Source: Methylococcaceae bacterium
GTDB taxonomy: Bacteria > Pseudomonadota > Gammaproteobacteria > Methylococcales > Methylomonadaceae
Length of the DNA stretch: 10,634 nucleotides
Direction of reading: 5' to 3'
Assembly (NCBI GenBank): GCA_947506075.1
Contig: CANNNN010000065.1
Span: forward strand, 1 to 10,634
In this document: positions 1 through 6,782 of the stretch, one piece after another
Position numbering within the stretch: the first letter of the stretch is position 1
How the letters are laid out: each line of letters starts with the position of its first letter
Position numbers and translations under genes: made by a program
The notes under the pieces: generated by a model
What the model saw: the letters and a program-made list of their open reading frames with translations, nothing else
Told to the model about the DNA's origin: nothing
Database searches by the model: none

Positions 1-60
1 CCGCTTATTGCCATTCAAATGGCATTGGCTGGCGAATTGGGGACTATACCGGGCGAGTAG
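1..60 (+). CDS. C-terminal tail of an unidentified ORF (partial)
   Basis: Frame 1 is open from the first base for 19 codons to a TAG at 58–60. The translation is rich in Ala, Ile, Leu and Gly and ends in Pro-Gly-Glu, which looks protein-like. The piece is too short to assign to a family. If real, the gene is convergent with acr3 and ends about 50 bases from it. The call rests only on the open frame touching the window edge, so it may be chance. Confidence 0.25.
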   Translation, partial: PLIAIQMALAGELGTIPGE

Positions 61-111
61 TTACCTTTTCACAAAACATTTTATGACGGCTTGTCTTACT
101 CCGGACGATCA

Positions 112-1170
112 TCAAGACGTAGCAAATGCGTGCTTGCGAAAGAAAATTGCCACATTCACCAGTGCGATCATCACCGGCACTTCGATCAATGGCCCTATTA
201 CGGCCGCAAAAGCAGCGCCACTGTTAATGCCGAACACCGCTACTGCTACCGCTATTGCCAACTCGAAATTATTGCTAGCAGCGGTAAAGGCCAGTGTAGT
301 GGTCTTGCCATAATCCGCACCAATAGCTTTGCCCATCGCAAAGCTGAGCAAAAACATCACCACAAAATAAATTAACAGCGGTATGGCGATTCGGACCACG
401 TCCATCGGCAATTGCACGATCAACTTACCTTTCAGGGAAAACATCACGACGATGGTAAACAAAAGAGCAATTAACGTCATTGGGCTGAGTTTCGGGATGA
501 AGTTCTGTTGATACCAGTCCTTACCTTTGGCTTTGATTAAAATAAATCGACTGGTAAAGCCGGCAATGAATGGAATGCCCAGATAGATAAACACGCTTTT
601 GGCGATCTCTCCTATCGTGATTGCAATTAGACTGCCCTGCATGCCGAATAACGGCGGCAATACCGTGATGAACAGCCAGGCATAAACACTGTAAAACAGA
701 ACCTGGAACACGCTGTTAAATGCCACTAGGCCAGCGGCGTACTCATTATCGCCTCGTGCCAGTTCATTCCAGACGATCACCATAGCAATACAACGCGCCA
801 GACCAATCAAAATCAAGCCAGTCATGTATTCGGGGTAATCGCGCAGAAACAGTATCGCCAATCCAAACATTAAGACAGGACCGATAATCCAGTTTTGCAC
901 TAGTGAAATGGACAATATTCGCCAATTGCGAAATACATCACCCAGTTCTTCGTAATGCACTTTGGCTAGCGGCGGATACATCATTAAAATCAAACCGATG
1001 GCAATCGGGATGTTGGTCGTACCGATTGACACTGCACTATTAGTGCCATTAACCTCAAGCGGAAAGGCAAAGCCGATACCAACACCAATTGCCATTGCGG
1101 TAAAAATCCATAGCGTCAAATAGCGATCAAGAAACGATAGGCGGACATTGGGGCAGTTTGGTGAGTTCAT
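112..1170 (-). CDS. acr3: Acr3-family arsenite efflux carrier
   Basis: Inner-membrane arsenite exporter of the Acr3 (BART superfamily) type, 352 aa, the usual length for bacterial Acr3. About ten hydrophobic segments run through the protein. The two residues essential in studied Acr3 proteins are visible: a Cys in a membrane helix in the context LARCIAM (C127), and a Glu in the context NNFELAIA (E303). The ATG at 1168–1170 is preceded by a GGAG Shine-Dalgarno at good spacing, the clearest ribosome site in this operon. It is the last gene of the ars operon, 56 bases after arsI, and should export As(III) from ArsC and ArsI. Because arsA and arsD are in the same operon, Acr3 here is probably the membrane partner of the ArsA ATPase, in place of ArsB; that pairing is inferred from context. 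Family assignment is firm. Confidence 0.96.
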   Translation of the reverse strand: MNSPNCPNVRLSFLDRYLTLWIFTAMAIGVGIGFAFPLEVNGTNSAVSIGTTNIPIAIGLILMMYPPLAKVHYEELGDVFRNWRILSISLVQNWIIGPVLMFGLAILFLRDYPEYMTGLILIGLARCIAMVIVWNELARGDNEYAAGLVAFNSVFQVLFYSVYAWLFITVLPPLFGMQGSLIAITIGEIAKSVFIYLGIPFIAGFTSRFILIKAKGKDWYQQNFIPKLSPMTLIALLFTIVVMFSLKGKLIVQLPMDVVRIAIPLLIYFVVMFLLSFAMGKAIGADYGKTTTLAFTAASNNFELAIAVAVAVFGINSGAAFAAVIGPLIEVPVMIALVNVAIFFRKHAFATS

Positions 1171-1226
1171 TAGGGTCTCCAGATGAATGGGTTGGCGATC
1201 AACTTTGGGGGAAATCGAAAATTAGT

Positions 1227-1670
1227 TTAGCGGTCTGTTTTGTGTTGCGACGGCTTACAACAAGTCGAGGTAGGTTCGAGTTGTATGACCTCATCTTCGC
1301 CAAACATTGGAATGGTATTCATTGAGTGAAAGGCTTCCCAGGCGATACCTTGTGGATCGACCGTCCAGTATTTGTCGGATTCAGAATAACAGCAGGCTGC
1401 CTGTTTTTGCTGTGCGATAGGCAAGGCCGCAGTCGTTAGTCCCTGTTGCACTAACTCAAGTTCGTCCGTCGATTCAACTTGTAGACCCAGATGATCAAGT
1501 CCCGGCTTGCGTCCACGATTGGAAATGGCAAAATTGATGCGCGGATCGTCCAGCATCCATTTCGCGTAATCAGCTTCAAGGATACTGGGTTTGCTTTGGA
1601 ATAAGGCTGTATAAAAATGAATATTTTGTTCGAGATCGTCGACAGCGATATGGACATGAAAACGTTTCAT
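1227..1670 (-). CDS. arsI: ArsI/CadI-type C–As lyase (VOC dioxygenase fold)
   Basis: A 147-aa vicinal-oxygen-chelate (glyoxalase/bleomycin-resistance fold) protein of the ArsI/CadI family. Characterised ArsI enzymes are Fe(II) dioxygenases that break the carbon–arsenic bond of trivalent methyl- or aryl-arsenicals and release As(III). Candidate iron ligands are H5 or H7 near the N-terminus, H60 in GLDHLGLQ and E112 in IAWEAFHS. The vicinal pair C93–C94, in AACCYSESDKYW, is the family's As(III)-binding thiol pair and separates it from generic glyoxalases. A second pair, C137–C138, sits in the tail. It lies between arsA and acr3, so the arsenite product can go straight to the pump. No clear Shine-Dalgarno precedes the ATG, so translation may be coupled to arsA, which ends 29 bases upstream. 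CadI-like cadmium-induced function is the alternative reading of the family, but the operon favours arsenic. Confidence 0.88.
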   Translation of the reverse strand: MKRFHVHIAVDDLEQNIHFYTALFQSKPSILEADYAKWMLDDPRINFAISNRGRKPGLDHLGLQVESTDELELVQQGLTTAALPIAQQKQAACCYSESDKYWTVDPQGIAWEAFHSMNTIPMFGEDEVIQLEPTSTCCKPSQHKTDR

Positions 1671-1699
1671 AGTGATTATCTAAGTATGGAGCTGGTGAT

Positions 1700-3460
1700 T
1701 TATTTACTTGCCAATGCCCTTAAGCAGGCAACACCCACCGGCTCTTCTTGTAATAGCGGCACGACGGCATAACGCTGAGCATACTGATTGGCGACGGCAT
1801 TGATTTCACCCAATTCATTGGCGGCACGTTGTCGCAGCAGCGGCGAATGCACGGTTGTCGCCGCGACGCTGTTGTTTATCACCCAGGCCCAGGGTTCAAT
1901 CCCCGCACGACGTAGGTCGGCTTGCAGATTGGCGGCTTCCAGTACCGGGGTGGTTTCTGCCAGTGTTACTAACAATACTTTGGTTTGCTTGGGATCTTGT
2001 AGCTGCATCATCGGGGTCAGGTAATGAACGCCACTGTCCATTTGCCGACTGACTTCGCGGTGATAAGCGCCGGTAGCATCCAACAGCAGCAAGGTATGGC
2101 CGGTCGGCGCGGTATCCATTACCACGAATTTTTTGCCTGCTTCGCGGATAATGCGCGAAAACGCTTGAAACACGGCAATTTCCTCGGTGCAAGGTGAGCG
2201 CAAATCTTCTTCCAGTAACGCTCGGCCTTGGGTATCCAATTGCGCACCTTTGGTCTTCAACACTTGTTGGCGATAATGCTCGGTTTCAGCATGCGGATCA
2301 ATCCGGCTGACGGTCAGATTATCCAGCATGCCGTTTAGCGTTTCGGTCAAATTGGCTGCGGGGTCTGAAGTGGTCAGATGTACAGGAAAACCGCGTTGAG
2401 CAAGATCCACTGCCACGGCAGCGGCCAGCGTGGTTTTCCCGACACCACCTTTACCCATTAGCATCACCAAGCCGTGACCATCGGCGGCAATCGCATCGAC
2501 CAGTTTTGACAGACTGCGTACTGGAATGGCTTGGGTGATAGCAGCATCATGAGTTATTGCCGGTGCCGCTGTGGTAAATAAATGTCGTAGTGTATCCAGT
2601 CCAACTAGATTAAACGGTTTCAGCTCGATGCGGTCAATGGGTAATGCCTTAAGCACCTCCGGCATCTCGGTCAACGCCCTTTGTTCACGTTGATAAATAG
2701 CCGCTGCCAACGGATCTTGCGCCACCTGGTCTTCTGGTAAAATGCCGTTGACGATCAGATATTGCTGCGATAAGCCGATTGCATTCAACTCCTCATGGGT
2801 ACGAGCCACTTCCCGCAAGGTAGCCTGTTGTGCGCGAGCTACCAAAATTAAGCGACTCCTTTGGGGATCAGCCAAGGCATCGACTGCCGCTTTGTATTGG
2901 CTACGTTGCTTTTCCAGACCCGCTAAGGGGCCAAGACAAGAGGCGTCGCCTTTACCTTCATCCAGAAAGCCAGTCCAGGCACCGGGCAGTTGCAATAAGC
3001 GAATGGTATGACCGGTCGGTGCTGTATCAAAAATAATATGCTGGTAGTTAGCAGTCAAGGCCGAGTCTGTCAATAACGCGGTGAATTCGTCAAATGCGGC
3101 GATCTCCGTAGTACATGCGCCGGATAGTTGTTCTTCAATGCCTTTCACGACTGCATCCGGCAAGACTCCACGCACCGGACCAACAATGCGGTCTCGATAA
3201 GTTTGCGCCGCCGCTTGCGGATCGATTTCCAGCGCCGCCAAACCTGGCACTGCAGGAATGACGGTGATCCGGTTGCCGATTTCAATACCGAATACTTGGC
3301 CGACATTTGATGCCGGGTCAGTACTTACCAGCAGCACTTGATGCCCTGCATCCGCCAGTTGTATGGCGGTAGCGCAAGCGATTGAGGTTTTACCGACGCC
3401 GCCCTTACCGGTAAAAAACAGAAAGCGTGGTGGCTGGTCGAGAAACTTGCAGTCATTCAT
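1700..3460 (-). CDS. arsA: ArsA arsenite-stimulated efflux ATPase
   Basis: Cytosolic ATPase, 586 aa, with the standard two-halved ArsA layout. Each half has a deviant Walker A, GKGGVGKTS at 18–26 and GKGGVGKTT at 336–344, and a DTAPTGHT motif at 145–152 and 449–456. The three cysteines that form the metalloid site in the E. coli R773 protein are present in equivalent contexts: C116 (SGACTTEIAAFDEF), C175 (DASCLGPL) and C424 (SPCTEEIAVFQAF). H151 and H455 fall in the DTAPTGH motifs. As(III), delivered by ArsD, stimulates ATP hydrolysis that powers efflux; here the channel is probably Acr3, since no arsB is seen. The chosen ATG gives an N-terminus of the usual length before the P-loop. No clear Shine-Dalgarno is visible. 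The gene follows arsD by 19 bases. Both halves look catalytically intact. Confidence 0.97.
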   Translation of the reverse strand: MNDCKFLDQPPRFLFFTGKGGVGKTSIACATAIQLADAGHQVLLVSTDPASNVGQVFGIEIGNRITVIPAVPGLAALEIDPQAAAQTYRDRIVGPVRGVLPDAVVKGIEEQLSGACTTEIAAFDEFTALLTDSALTANYQHIIFDTAPTGHTIRLLQLPGAWTGFLDEGKGDASCLGPLAGLEKQRSQYKAAVDALADPQRSRLILVARAQQATLREVARTHEELNAIGLSQQYLIVNGILPEDQVAQDPLAAAIYQREQRALTEMPEVLKALPIDRIELKPFNLVGLDTLRHLFTTAAPAITHDAAITQAIPVRSLSKLVDAIAADGHGLVMLMGKGGVGKTTLAAAVAVDLAQRGFPVHLTTSDPAANLTETLNGMLDNLTVSRIDPHAETEHYRQQVLKTKGAQLDTQGRALLEEDLRSPCTEEIAVFQAFSRIIREAGKKFVVMDTAPTGHTLLLLDATGAYHREVSRQMDSGVHYLTPMMQLQDPKQTKVLLVTLAETTPVLEAANLQADLRRAGIEPWAWVINNSVAATTVHSPLLRQRAANELGEINAVANQYAQRYAVVPLLQEEPVGVACLRALASK

Positions 3461-3479
3461 AATGTCAATTCAAAATAAT

Positions 3480-3836
3480 TTAACAGCAACGGCTACTGCT
3501 ACAACAGTCGGACTGGGCTTTGTCTTCCGTCAGGGTCATTGTGGCCCAGCGAGATAATTCTGCTCGGGTGGGATAGCGGCCTGCTAAAGCCACTTCGCCA
3601 TTAATCAGTATCAAGGGTAATGCTTCTGCTCCGGACCGCTCCAGAAAACCCTTTACAACTGAATTTTCAGCAAATGCCATCGGCTGCTGAGCCAAATTAA
3701 AACGCTGGATGTCTGCACCATTTTGCTTAGCCCAATCCACATCGGCAGAAAAGCCGACTAACTTCTGGTCTACGTCCACACCGCACACACCGGTACTGCA
3801 ACATAAGGCTGGGTCAAAAATTTGAATTGTGGTCAT
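3480..3836 (-). CDS. arsD: ArsD arsenite metallochaperone
   Basis: A 118-aa ArsD protein with a thioredoxin-like fold. It carries As(III) to ArsA and can act as a weak repressor. The key chaperone cysteines occupy exactly the known positions, C12, C13 and C18, in ALCCSTGVCG. The tail adds two more vicinal pairs, C111–C112 and C117–C118, in DCCSSSRCC, like the C-terminal pairs of the R773 ArsD. An AAGGA-type Shine-Dalgarno sits about eight bases before the ATG. It starts 18 bases after arsC and ends 19 bases before arsA, the usual arsDA pairing. Length and motif positions make the assignment firm. Confidence 0.96.
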   Translation of the reverse strand: MTTIQIFDPALCCSTGVCGVDVDQKLVGFSADVDWAKQNGADIQRFNLAQQPMAFAENSVVKGFLERSGAEALPLILINGEVALAGRYPTRAELSRWATMTLTEDKAQSDCCSSSRCC

Positions 3837-3854
3837 GATGAAATTCCTTGAAGT

Positions 3855-4334
3855 TTAAGGTAACAAGCTACCGATGCGATCCAGTTCTGCCTTCAGACGG
3901 TCACGGTCGTTCTGTAATTCAATTAGCGGTAGAGCCAAAAATGTTTCTATGCGATGCCGTAGGATGCGATAGGTGACCATAAACTCTGCTTTGATATCCT
4001 CTTCGGTACCCTCAGCATGTGCGGGGTCTTCTACACCCCAGTGACTGCGTAAAACGGGACCCAAATAAGCGGGACAGGTTTCGTTGGCGGCATTGCCGCA
4101 TACACTAATAACAATATCGGGTGTCAAGGGCAGATCATTCCAAGATTTACTGAAATATCCCTCAGTAGAAATGCCTTCCTGCTCAAGGAGAGCTAGTGCT
4201 CGACTGTTTAATTTGCCTAAAGGTTTACTGCCTGCACTGAGTGCATGCCAGTCTTCTGGAGCAAGATGATTGAAAGTGGCTTCACCAATCAAAGAGCGGC
4301 AAGAGTTGCCGGTACAAAGAAACAGTACGTTCAT
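3855..4334 (-). CDS. arsC: ArsC arsenate reductase, LMW-phosphatase type
   Basis: A 159-aa arsenate reductase of the low-molecular-weight tyrosine-phosphatase fold, which reduces As(V) to As(III) in the cytosol. The N-terminal P-loop is C7-TGNSC-R13-S14, with C7 as nucleophile and R13 binding the oxyanion. The redox cysteines are C79 and C87 in VCGNAANETC; the spacing of seven residues is one longer than in the S. aureus thioredoxin-coupled enzyme. D103 in VEDPAH is the expected general acid. Whether thioredoxin or glutaredoxin recycles it cannot be told from sequence. The reading frame stays open upstream to 4457, but those residues overlap arsR and are not family-like, so the ATG at 4332–4334 (MNVLFLCTG) is chosen. 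The Shine-Dalgarno is weak. The gap to arsR is 34 bases. Confidence 0.94.
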   Translation of the reverse strand: MNVLFLCTGNSCRSLIGEATFNHLAPEDWHALSAGSKPLGKLNSRALALLEQEGISTEGYFSKSWNDLPLTPDIVISVCGNAANETCPAYLGPVLRSHWGVEDPAHAEGTEEDIKAEFMVTYRILRHRIETFLALPLIELQNDRDRLKAELDRIGSLLP

Positions 4335-4368
4335 AAGAGAAGATTCATTATTAAGTGGAGAAAAGAAA

Positions 4369-4707
4369 TCAGTCGGTATTGCAGCAGGTCGAATCCATAG
4401 CGGTATCGAAACACTGCTCTGAGTGACCGCTACAGCATTCAGCCGTAAGATAATCAATCAGCGATTGCATTACGGTAAGATTGGCTCGATAACGCTGGTA
4501 GCGTCCTTCTTGGGTTACATTGATCAAACCGGCATGAGTCATTGCTTTGAGGTGAAATGACAGATTGGTTGGCGGCATGGCCAATAACGTGGCAATTTCA
4601 CCTGCGACGAGTCCTGCCGGCGCGTTTTTAACCAGCAGCCTAAACACATCCAGCCGAATTTCTGAGGCCAGTGATTCAAAAAGTTTTGTAGCAAGTTGTT
4701 TATCCAT
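4369..4707 (-). CDS. arsR: ArsR/SmtB-family As(III)-responsive repressor
   Basis: A 112-aa winged-helix repressor, first gene of the ars operon. The recognition helix region lies around residues 34–60 (AGEIATLLAMPPTNLSFHLK), followed by the beta-wing QEGRYQRYRAN. The classical ELCVCDL metalloid site of the plasmid ArsR is absent: no cysteine occurs before residue 91. Instead all five cysteines are in the C-terminal tail, C91, C92, C99, C108 and C109. This matches the Acidithiobacillus ferrooxidans class, in which a C-terminal CC plus one nearby Cys bind As(III), although here the third Cys is one residue further away and a second CC follows. It probably represses its own operon through the dyad at 4711–4732. 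The -10 of the candidate promoter places the transcript start at the ATG, and no Shine-Dalgarno is seen. Confidence 0.95.
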   Translation of the reverse strand: MDKQLATKLFESLASEIRLDVFRLLVKNAPAGLVAGEIATLLAMPPTNLSFHLKAMTHAGLINVTQEGRYQRYRANLTVMQSLIDYLTAECCSGHSEQCFDTAMDSTCCNTD

Positions 4708-4710
4708 AGA

Positions 4711-4732
4711 TCAAGTATACAACACTATTTGA
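4711..4732. promoter_or_regulatory. Candidate ArsR operator (imperfect dyad)
   Basis: TCAAGTA (4711–4717) is mirrored by TATTTGA (4726–4732), six of seven positions pairing, with eight bases between. A second half-like copy, TGAAGTAT at 4730–4737, is a direct repeat of TCAAGTAT at 19-base spacing, about two helical turns. AT-rich dyads of this size next to arsR are typical ArsR targets. The site overlaps the candidate arsR promoter, so binding would block it. It also lies in the only region shared with the divergent SafE-type gene. Assignment is by position and symmetry only. Confidence 0.5.
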
Positions 4733-4742
4733 AGTATGAAAA
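4714..4742 (-). promoter_or_regulatory. Candidate arsR promoter, predicted leaderless
   Basis: On the minus strand TATACT (4719 down to 4714) fits a -10 box, with TTTTCA (4742 down to 4737) 17 bases upstream as a weak -35. Start of transcription about seven bases past the -10 falls on the A of the arsR ATG at 4707. An alternative -10, TATAGA around 4759–4754, would instead give a leader of some 35–40 bases. Neither was tested. Confidence 0.4.
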
Positions 4743-4825
4743 CAAATGAGTGTTCTATATTAAAAAATTCTAGCCGGATAAACCCAATAAATACGCCTTG
4801 GGCCAAGTCCAATTGATATTTAACG

Positions 4826-6451
4826 GTGAAAAAAGAATTAGCAAATCTAAACAACGGACGAGAAAATGGATATAGTGCAGCTCAACATTATCTAGCTATA
4901 GAGGTTACCTTGACACAACTTACTCAATCAATTGCTATTCGTGGCATGCACTGCGCTGGTTGCGAGGCTGTCATCGAAAATGGCGTAATGCAACTACCTG
5001 GAATCAATGAAGTTAACGCTTGTTTTTCCGAAGATAGCGTTAAGATTTGTTATGACGATGAGCTTATTTCAGTTAAAAAGATTATCGCATGTATTGAAAG
5101 TTTGGGTTATCAGGTCGGCCTGGAAGCAAGCCCCCATTCAAATAACACAGATCTAAGTTCTAAACGCGAAAGCCAGCGTTCCATCGACTGGGGTCTTGTA
5201 CAAAGAAAATCAGTCGCAGTGGTCCTCTCCCTACTAGGGATTGGTTTTATCCTTTGGTTGGATCATTGGTTTATGGATCATACCAACATGCCTAGACTAG
5301 ACCGGGACATTAGTTATGGCTTGCTAATCTTGATTGGTTTTCTGACCAGTTTTCACTGTGTGACCATGTGTGGGCCGTTCATTCTTAGCTATACTGCAAA
5401 ATCAGCTATCAGCGGTCGCAAATCGTATAGCTTACATTTCCTTTACGGTTTCGGTAAAACACTCTCCTATACCTTTATCGGTGCTTTGTTTGGCGCTCTT
5501 GGCTCGTTTGTCGCTTTTACACCCTATATGCAGGGTGCTGTCGGTGTTGCTGCCGGGACATTTCTGATCCTGTTTGGCTTGCACATGCTGGAGATGTTTC
5601 CGGCACTGAGACATTTTCAGATCAACCCCCCTAAGCGGGTCATGCGCTTCGTTGGGGAGCAATACCGTAAACGTAGCAGCCCCTTCGTTTTGGGTCTTCT
5701 GAATGGTTTGATGATTATTTGCGGACCCTTGCAAGCCATGTATATGATGGCCGCCGGTACTGGCAGCTGGTCTGGGGGCGCGGCCATTTTGTTCTTTTTC
5801 GGCATCGGCACTTTACCTTTACTGTTAGGCTTCGGGTTTCTGACCAGTCTGTTTTCTGCGAATCTGACGCCCAAATTACTTAAGGTTTCTGGTGCTATTG
5901 TCATTATTCTGGGGGCGATAATGCTAAATCGGGGGCTTGCGGCAACGGGCATAGGCGTTGATTTTAATACTCTGATTGCACGCGTGTCGCAAAAACTGTC
6001 ACCGACTGTGGTGGGAACATCATCGAATGACATTGAACAAACTATTCATATGGATGTATTAAAAAACAGTTTTTCACCCAATCAATTTACCTTGCGAAAA
6101 CAGGTGCCTGTAAAATGGGTCATTAACGGTAAGGAACTGAATGAGTGTAATAAGGTCATTGTGATTCCCCAATATAAGTTAAGAATCGAGCTTAAAGAGG
6201 GAATGCAAACTATCGAATTTACACCTCCTGAAAATGGCGTGGTTCCCTGGAGTTGCTGGATGGGCATGATACCTGGAACATTCACCGTTGTAGACAACAA
6301 GTCTCTTCCGAGTCAAGGTAATGTAAACGCTACGAAAACCACTGAACATGAATTTCCGGGTACCAAAATCCGGCAACAGTTGCTTCAGCAAGTACAGCAA
6401 CTATGGCATCGTGTGACGTTTTTTTTCCAGGATATTTTCCCTGGACTATAG
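4826..6451 (+). CDS. HMA–SafE (DsbD_2-like)–cupredoxin membrane fusion protein
   Basis: A 541-aa membrane protein, often annotated as a sulfite exporter TauE/SafE-family protein. Three parts are visible. Residues 33–97 form a heavy-metal-associated domain with GMHCAGC (C43, C46). Residues about 127–370 hold roughly seven hydrophobic helices, with HCVTMCGP at 177–184 and a second ICGP at 298–301. Residues about 405–490 resemble a cupredoxin, with C441 and the ligand-like CWMGM (C477, M479, M481). These Cys/Met sites suggest a soft metal, most likely copper, moved or handled at the inner membrane; the substrate is not known, and sulfite is unlikely to be meaningful. The start is uncertain: GTG 4826 gives the longest frame but has no Shine-Dalgarno, whereas TTG 4910 has AGAGG five bases upstream and gives MTQLTQSIAIRGMHC, a more normal HMA N-terminus. 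It is divergent from arsR. Confidence 0.85.
   Translation: MKKELANLNNGRENGYSAAQHYLAIEVTLTQLTQSIAIRGMHCAGCEAVIENGVMQLPGINEVNACFSEDSVKICYDDELISVKKIIACIESLGYQVGLEASPHSNNTDLSSKRESQRSIDWGLVQRKSVAVVLSLLGIGFILWLDHWFMDHTNMPRLDRDISYGLLILIGFLTSFHCVTMCGPFILSYTAKSAISGRKSYSLHFLYGFGKTLSYTFIGALFGALGSFVAFTPYMQGAVGVAAGTFLILFGLHMLEMFPALRHFQINPPKRVMRFVGEQYRKRSSPFVLGLLNGLMIICGPLQAMYMMAAGTGSWSGGAAILFFFGIGTLPLLLGFGFLTSLFSANLTPKLLKVSGAIVIILGAIMLNRGLAATGIGVDFNTLIARVSQKLSPTVVGTSSNDIEQTIHMDVLKNSFSPNQFTLRKQVPVKWVINGKELNECNKVIVIPQYKLRIELKEGMQTIEFTPPENGVVPWSCWMGMIPGTFTVVDNKSLPSQGNVNATKTTEHEFPGTKIRQQLLQQVQQLWHRVTFFFQDIFPGL
4900..4912 (+). promoter_or_regulatory. Shine-Dalgarno plus TTG supporting a later start
   Basis: AGAGG at 4900–4904 stands five bases before the in-frame TTG at 4910–4912. 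No such site precedes the GTG at 4826. If used, the HMA–SafE protein loses 28 residues that show no domain. Confidence 0.45.
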
Positions 6452-6521
6452 TGATCCCAACAATCCGGACAATAATTTCAGATGCCGGGTATTTTTATAT
6501 CTGGTTTGCAATAAAGAGCAA

Positions 6522-6749
6522 TTACTGGGTGCTGTCAGCCTGTTTGCCATCTTCTATCATCCGGTTGCCTCGCTCGACTTTGGCTTTGCCTTGCTCAACC
6601 AGTATTGTGCCTTGTTCCCATTCTGTATTGCCTTCTTTAATCAGTTCTTTTCCGCGACCAATCATTTGGTCGCCTAAAGTTGGGGCGCTTGAGCATCCTG
6701 TCAATAAGGTAATGATTGTTGGTATCAGTATAAGGTTAAGTATTTTCAT
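6522..6749 (-). CDS. Small lipoprotein with perfect glycine heptad repeat
   Basis: A 75-aa putative lipoprotein; no named family recognised. Residues 1–18 are a signal peptide (Lys at position 2, then a hydrophobic core) ending in the lipobox LLTGC, with C19 as the lipidated residue. S20–S21 follow, and the absence of Asp at +2 suggests sorting to the outer membrane. The rest is one repeat: glycines at 26, 33, 40, 47, 54, 61 and 68, exactly seven apart. Hydrophobic residues stand mostly three and four positions after each Gly (M29/I30, L36/I37, W44, L50/V51, V58, M64/I65), and Glu five after in four repeats. This predicts an amphipathic helix or a helical assembly with glycine on one stripe. 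The ATG has only a weak AAGAG just upstream, but a good promoter lies at 6783–6810. Function is unknown. Confidence 0.82.
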   Translation of the reverse strand: MKILNLILIPTIITLLTGCSSAPTLGDQMIGRGKELIKEGNTEWEQGTILVEQGKAKVERGNRMIEDGKQADSTQ

Positions 6750-6782
6750 GGCTCTTATGATTGTTAATGGCGATTGAAATTT

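Noticed and set aside
9..24. Perfect inverted repeat TGCCATT–ca–AATGGCA, possible terminator
   Set aside because: No T-run follows on either strand and it lies within an open frame about 90 bases past the acr3 stop.
4335..4457. N-terminal extension of arsC
   Set aside because: The extra 41 residues overlap arsR and precede the family-typical start MNVLFLCTGNSCRS.
4910..4938. TTGACA–17–TGCTAT, an internal promoter-like match
   Set aside because: The -10 matches only three of six bases and a transcript from it would start inside the HMA domain.
6426..6445. Hairpin TCCAGG/CCTGGA at the end of the HMA–SafE gene
   Set aside because: The T-run precedes rather than follows it on the plus strand, and on the minus strand it is followed by A, so it does not fit an intrinsic terminator; it is also within the coding sequence.
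6403..6777. Plus-strand ORF of 124 codons after the HMA–SafE gene
   Set aside because: It overlaps the end of that gene and lies antisense to the lipoprotein, whose lipobox, heptads and promoter are clear; its own translation shows no domain.
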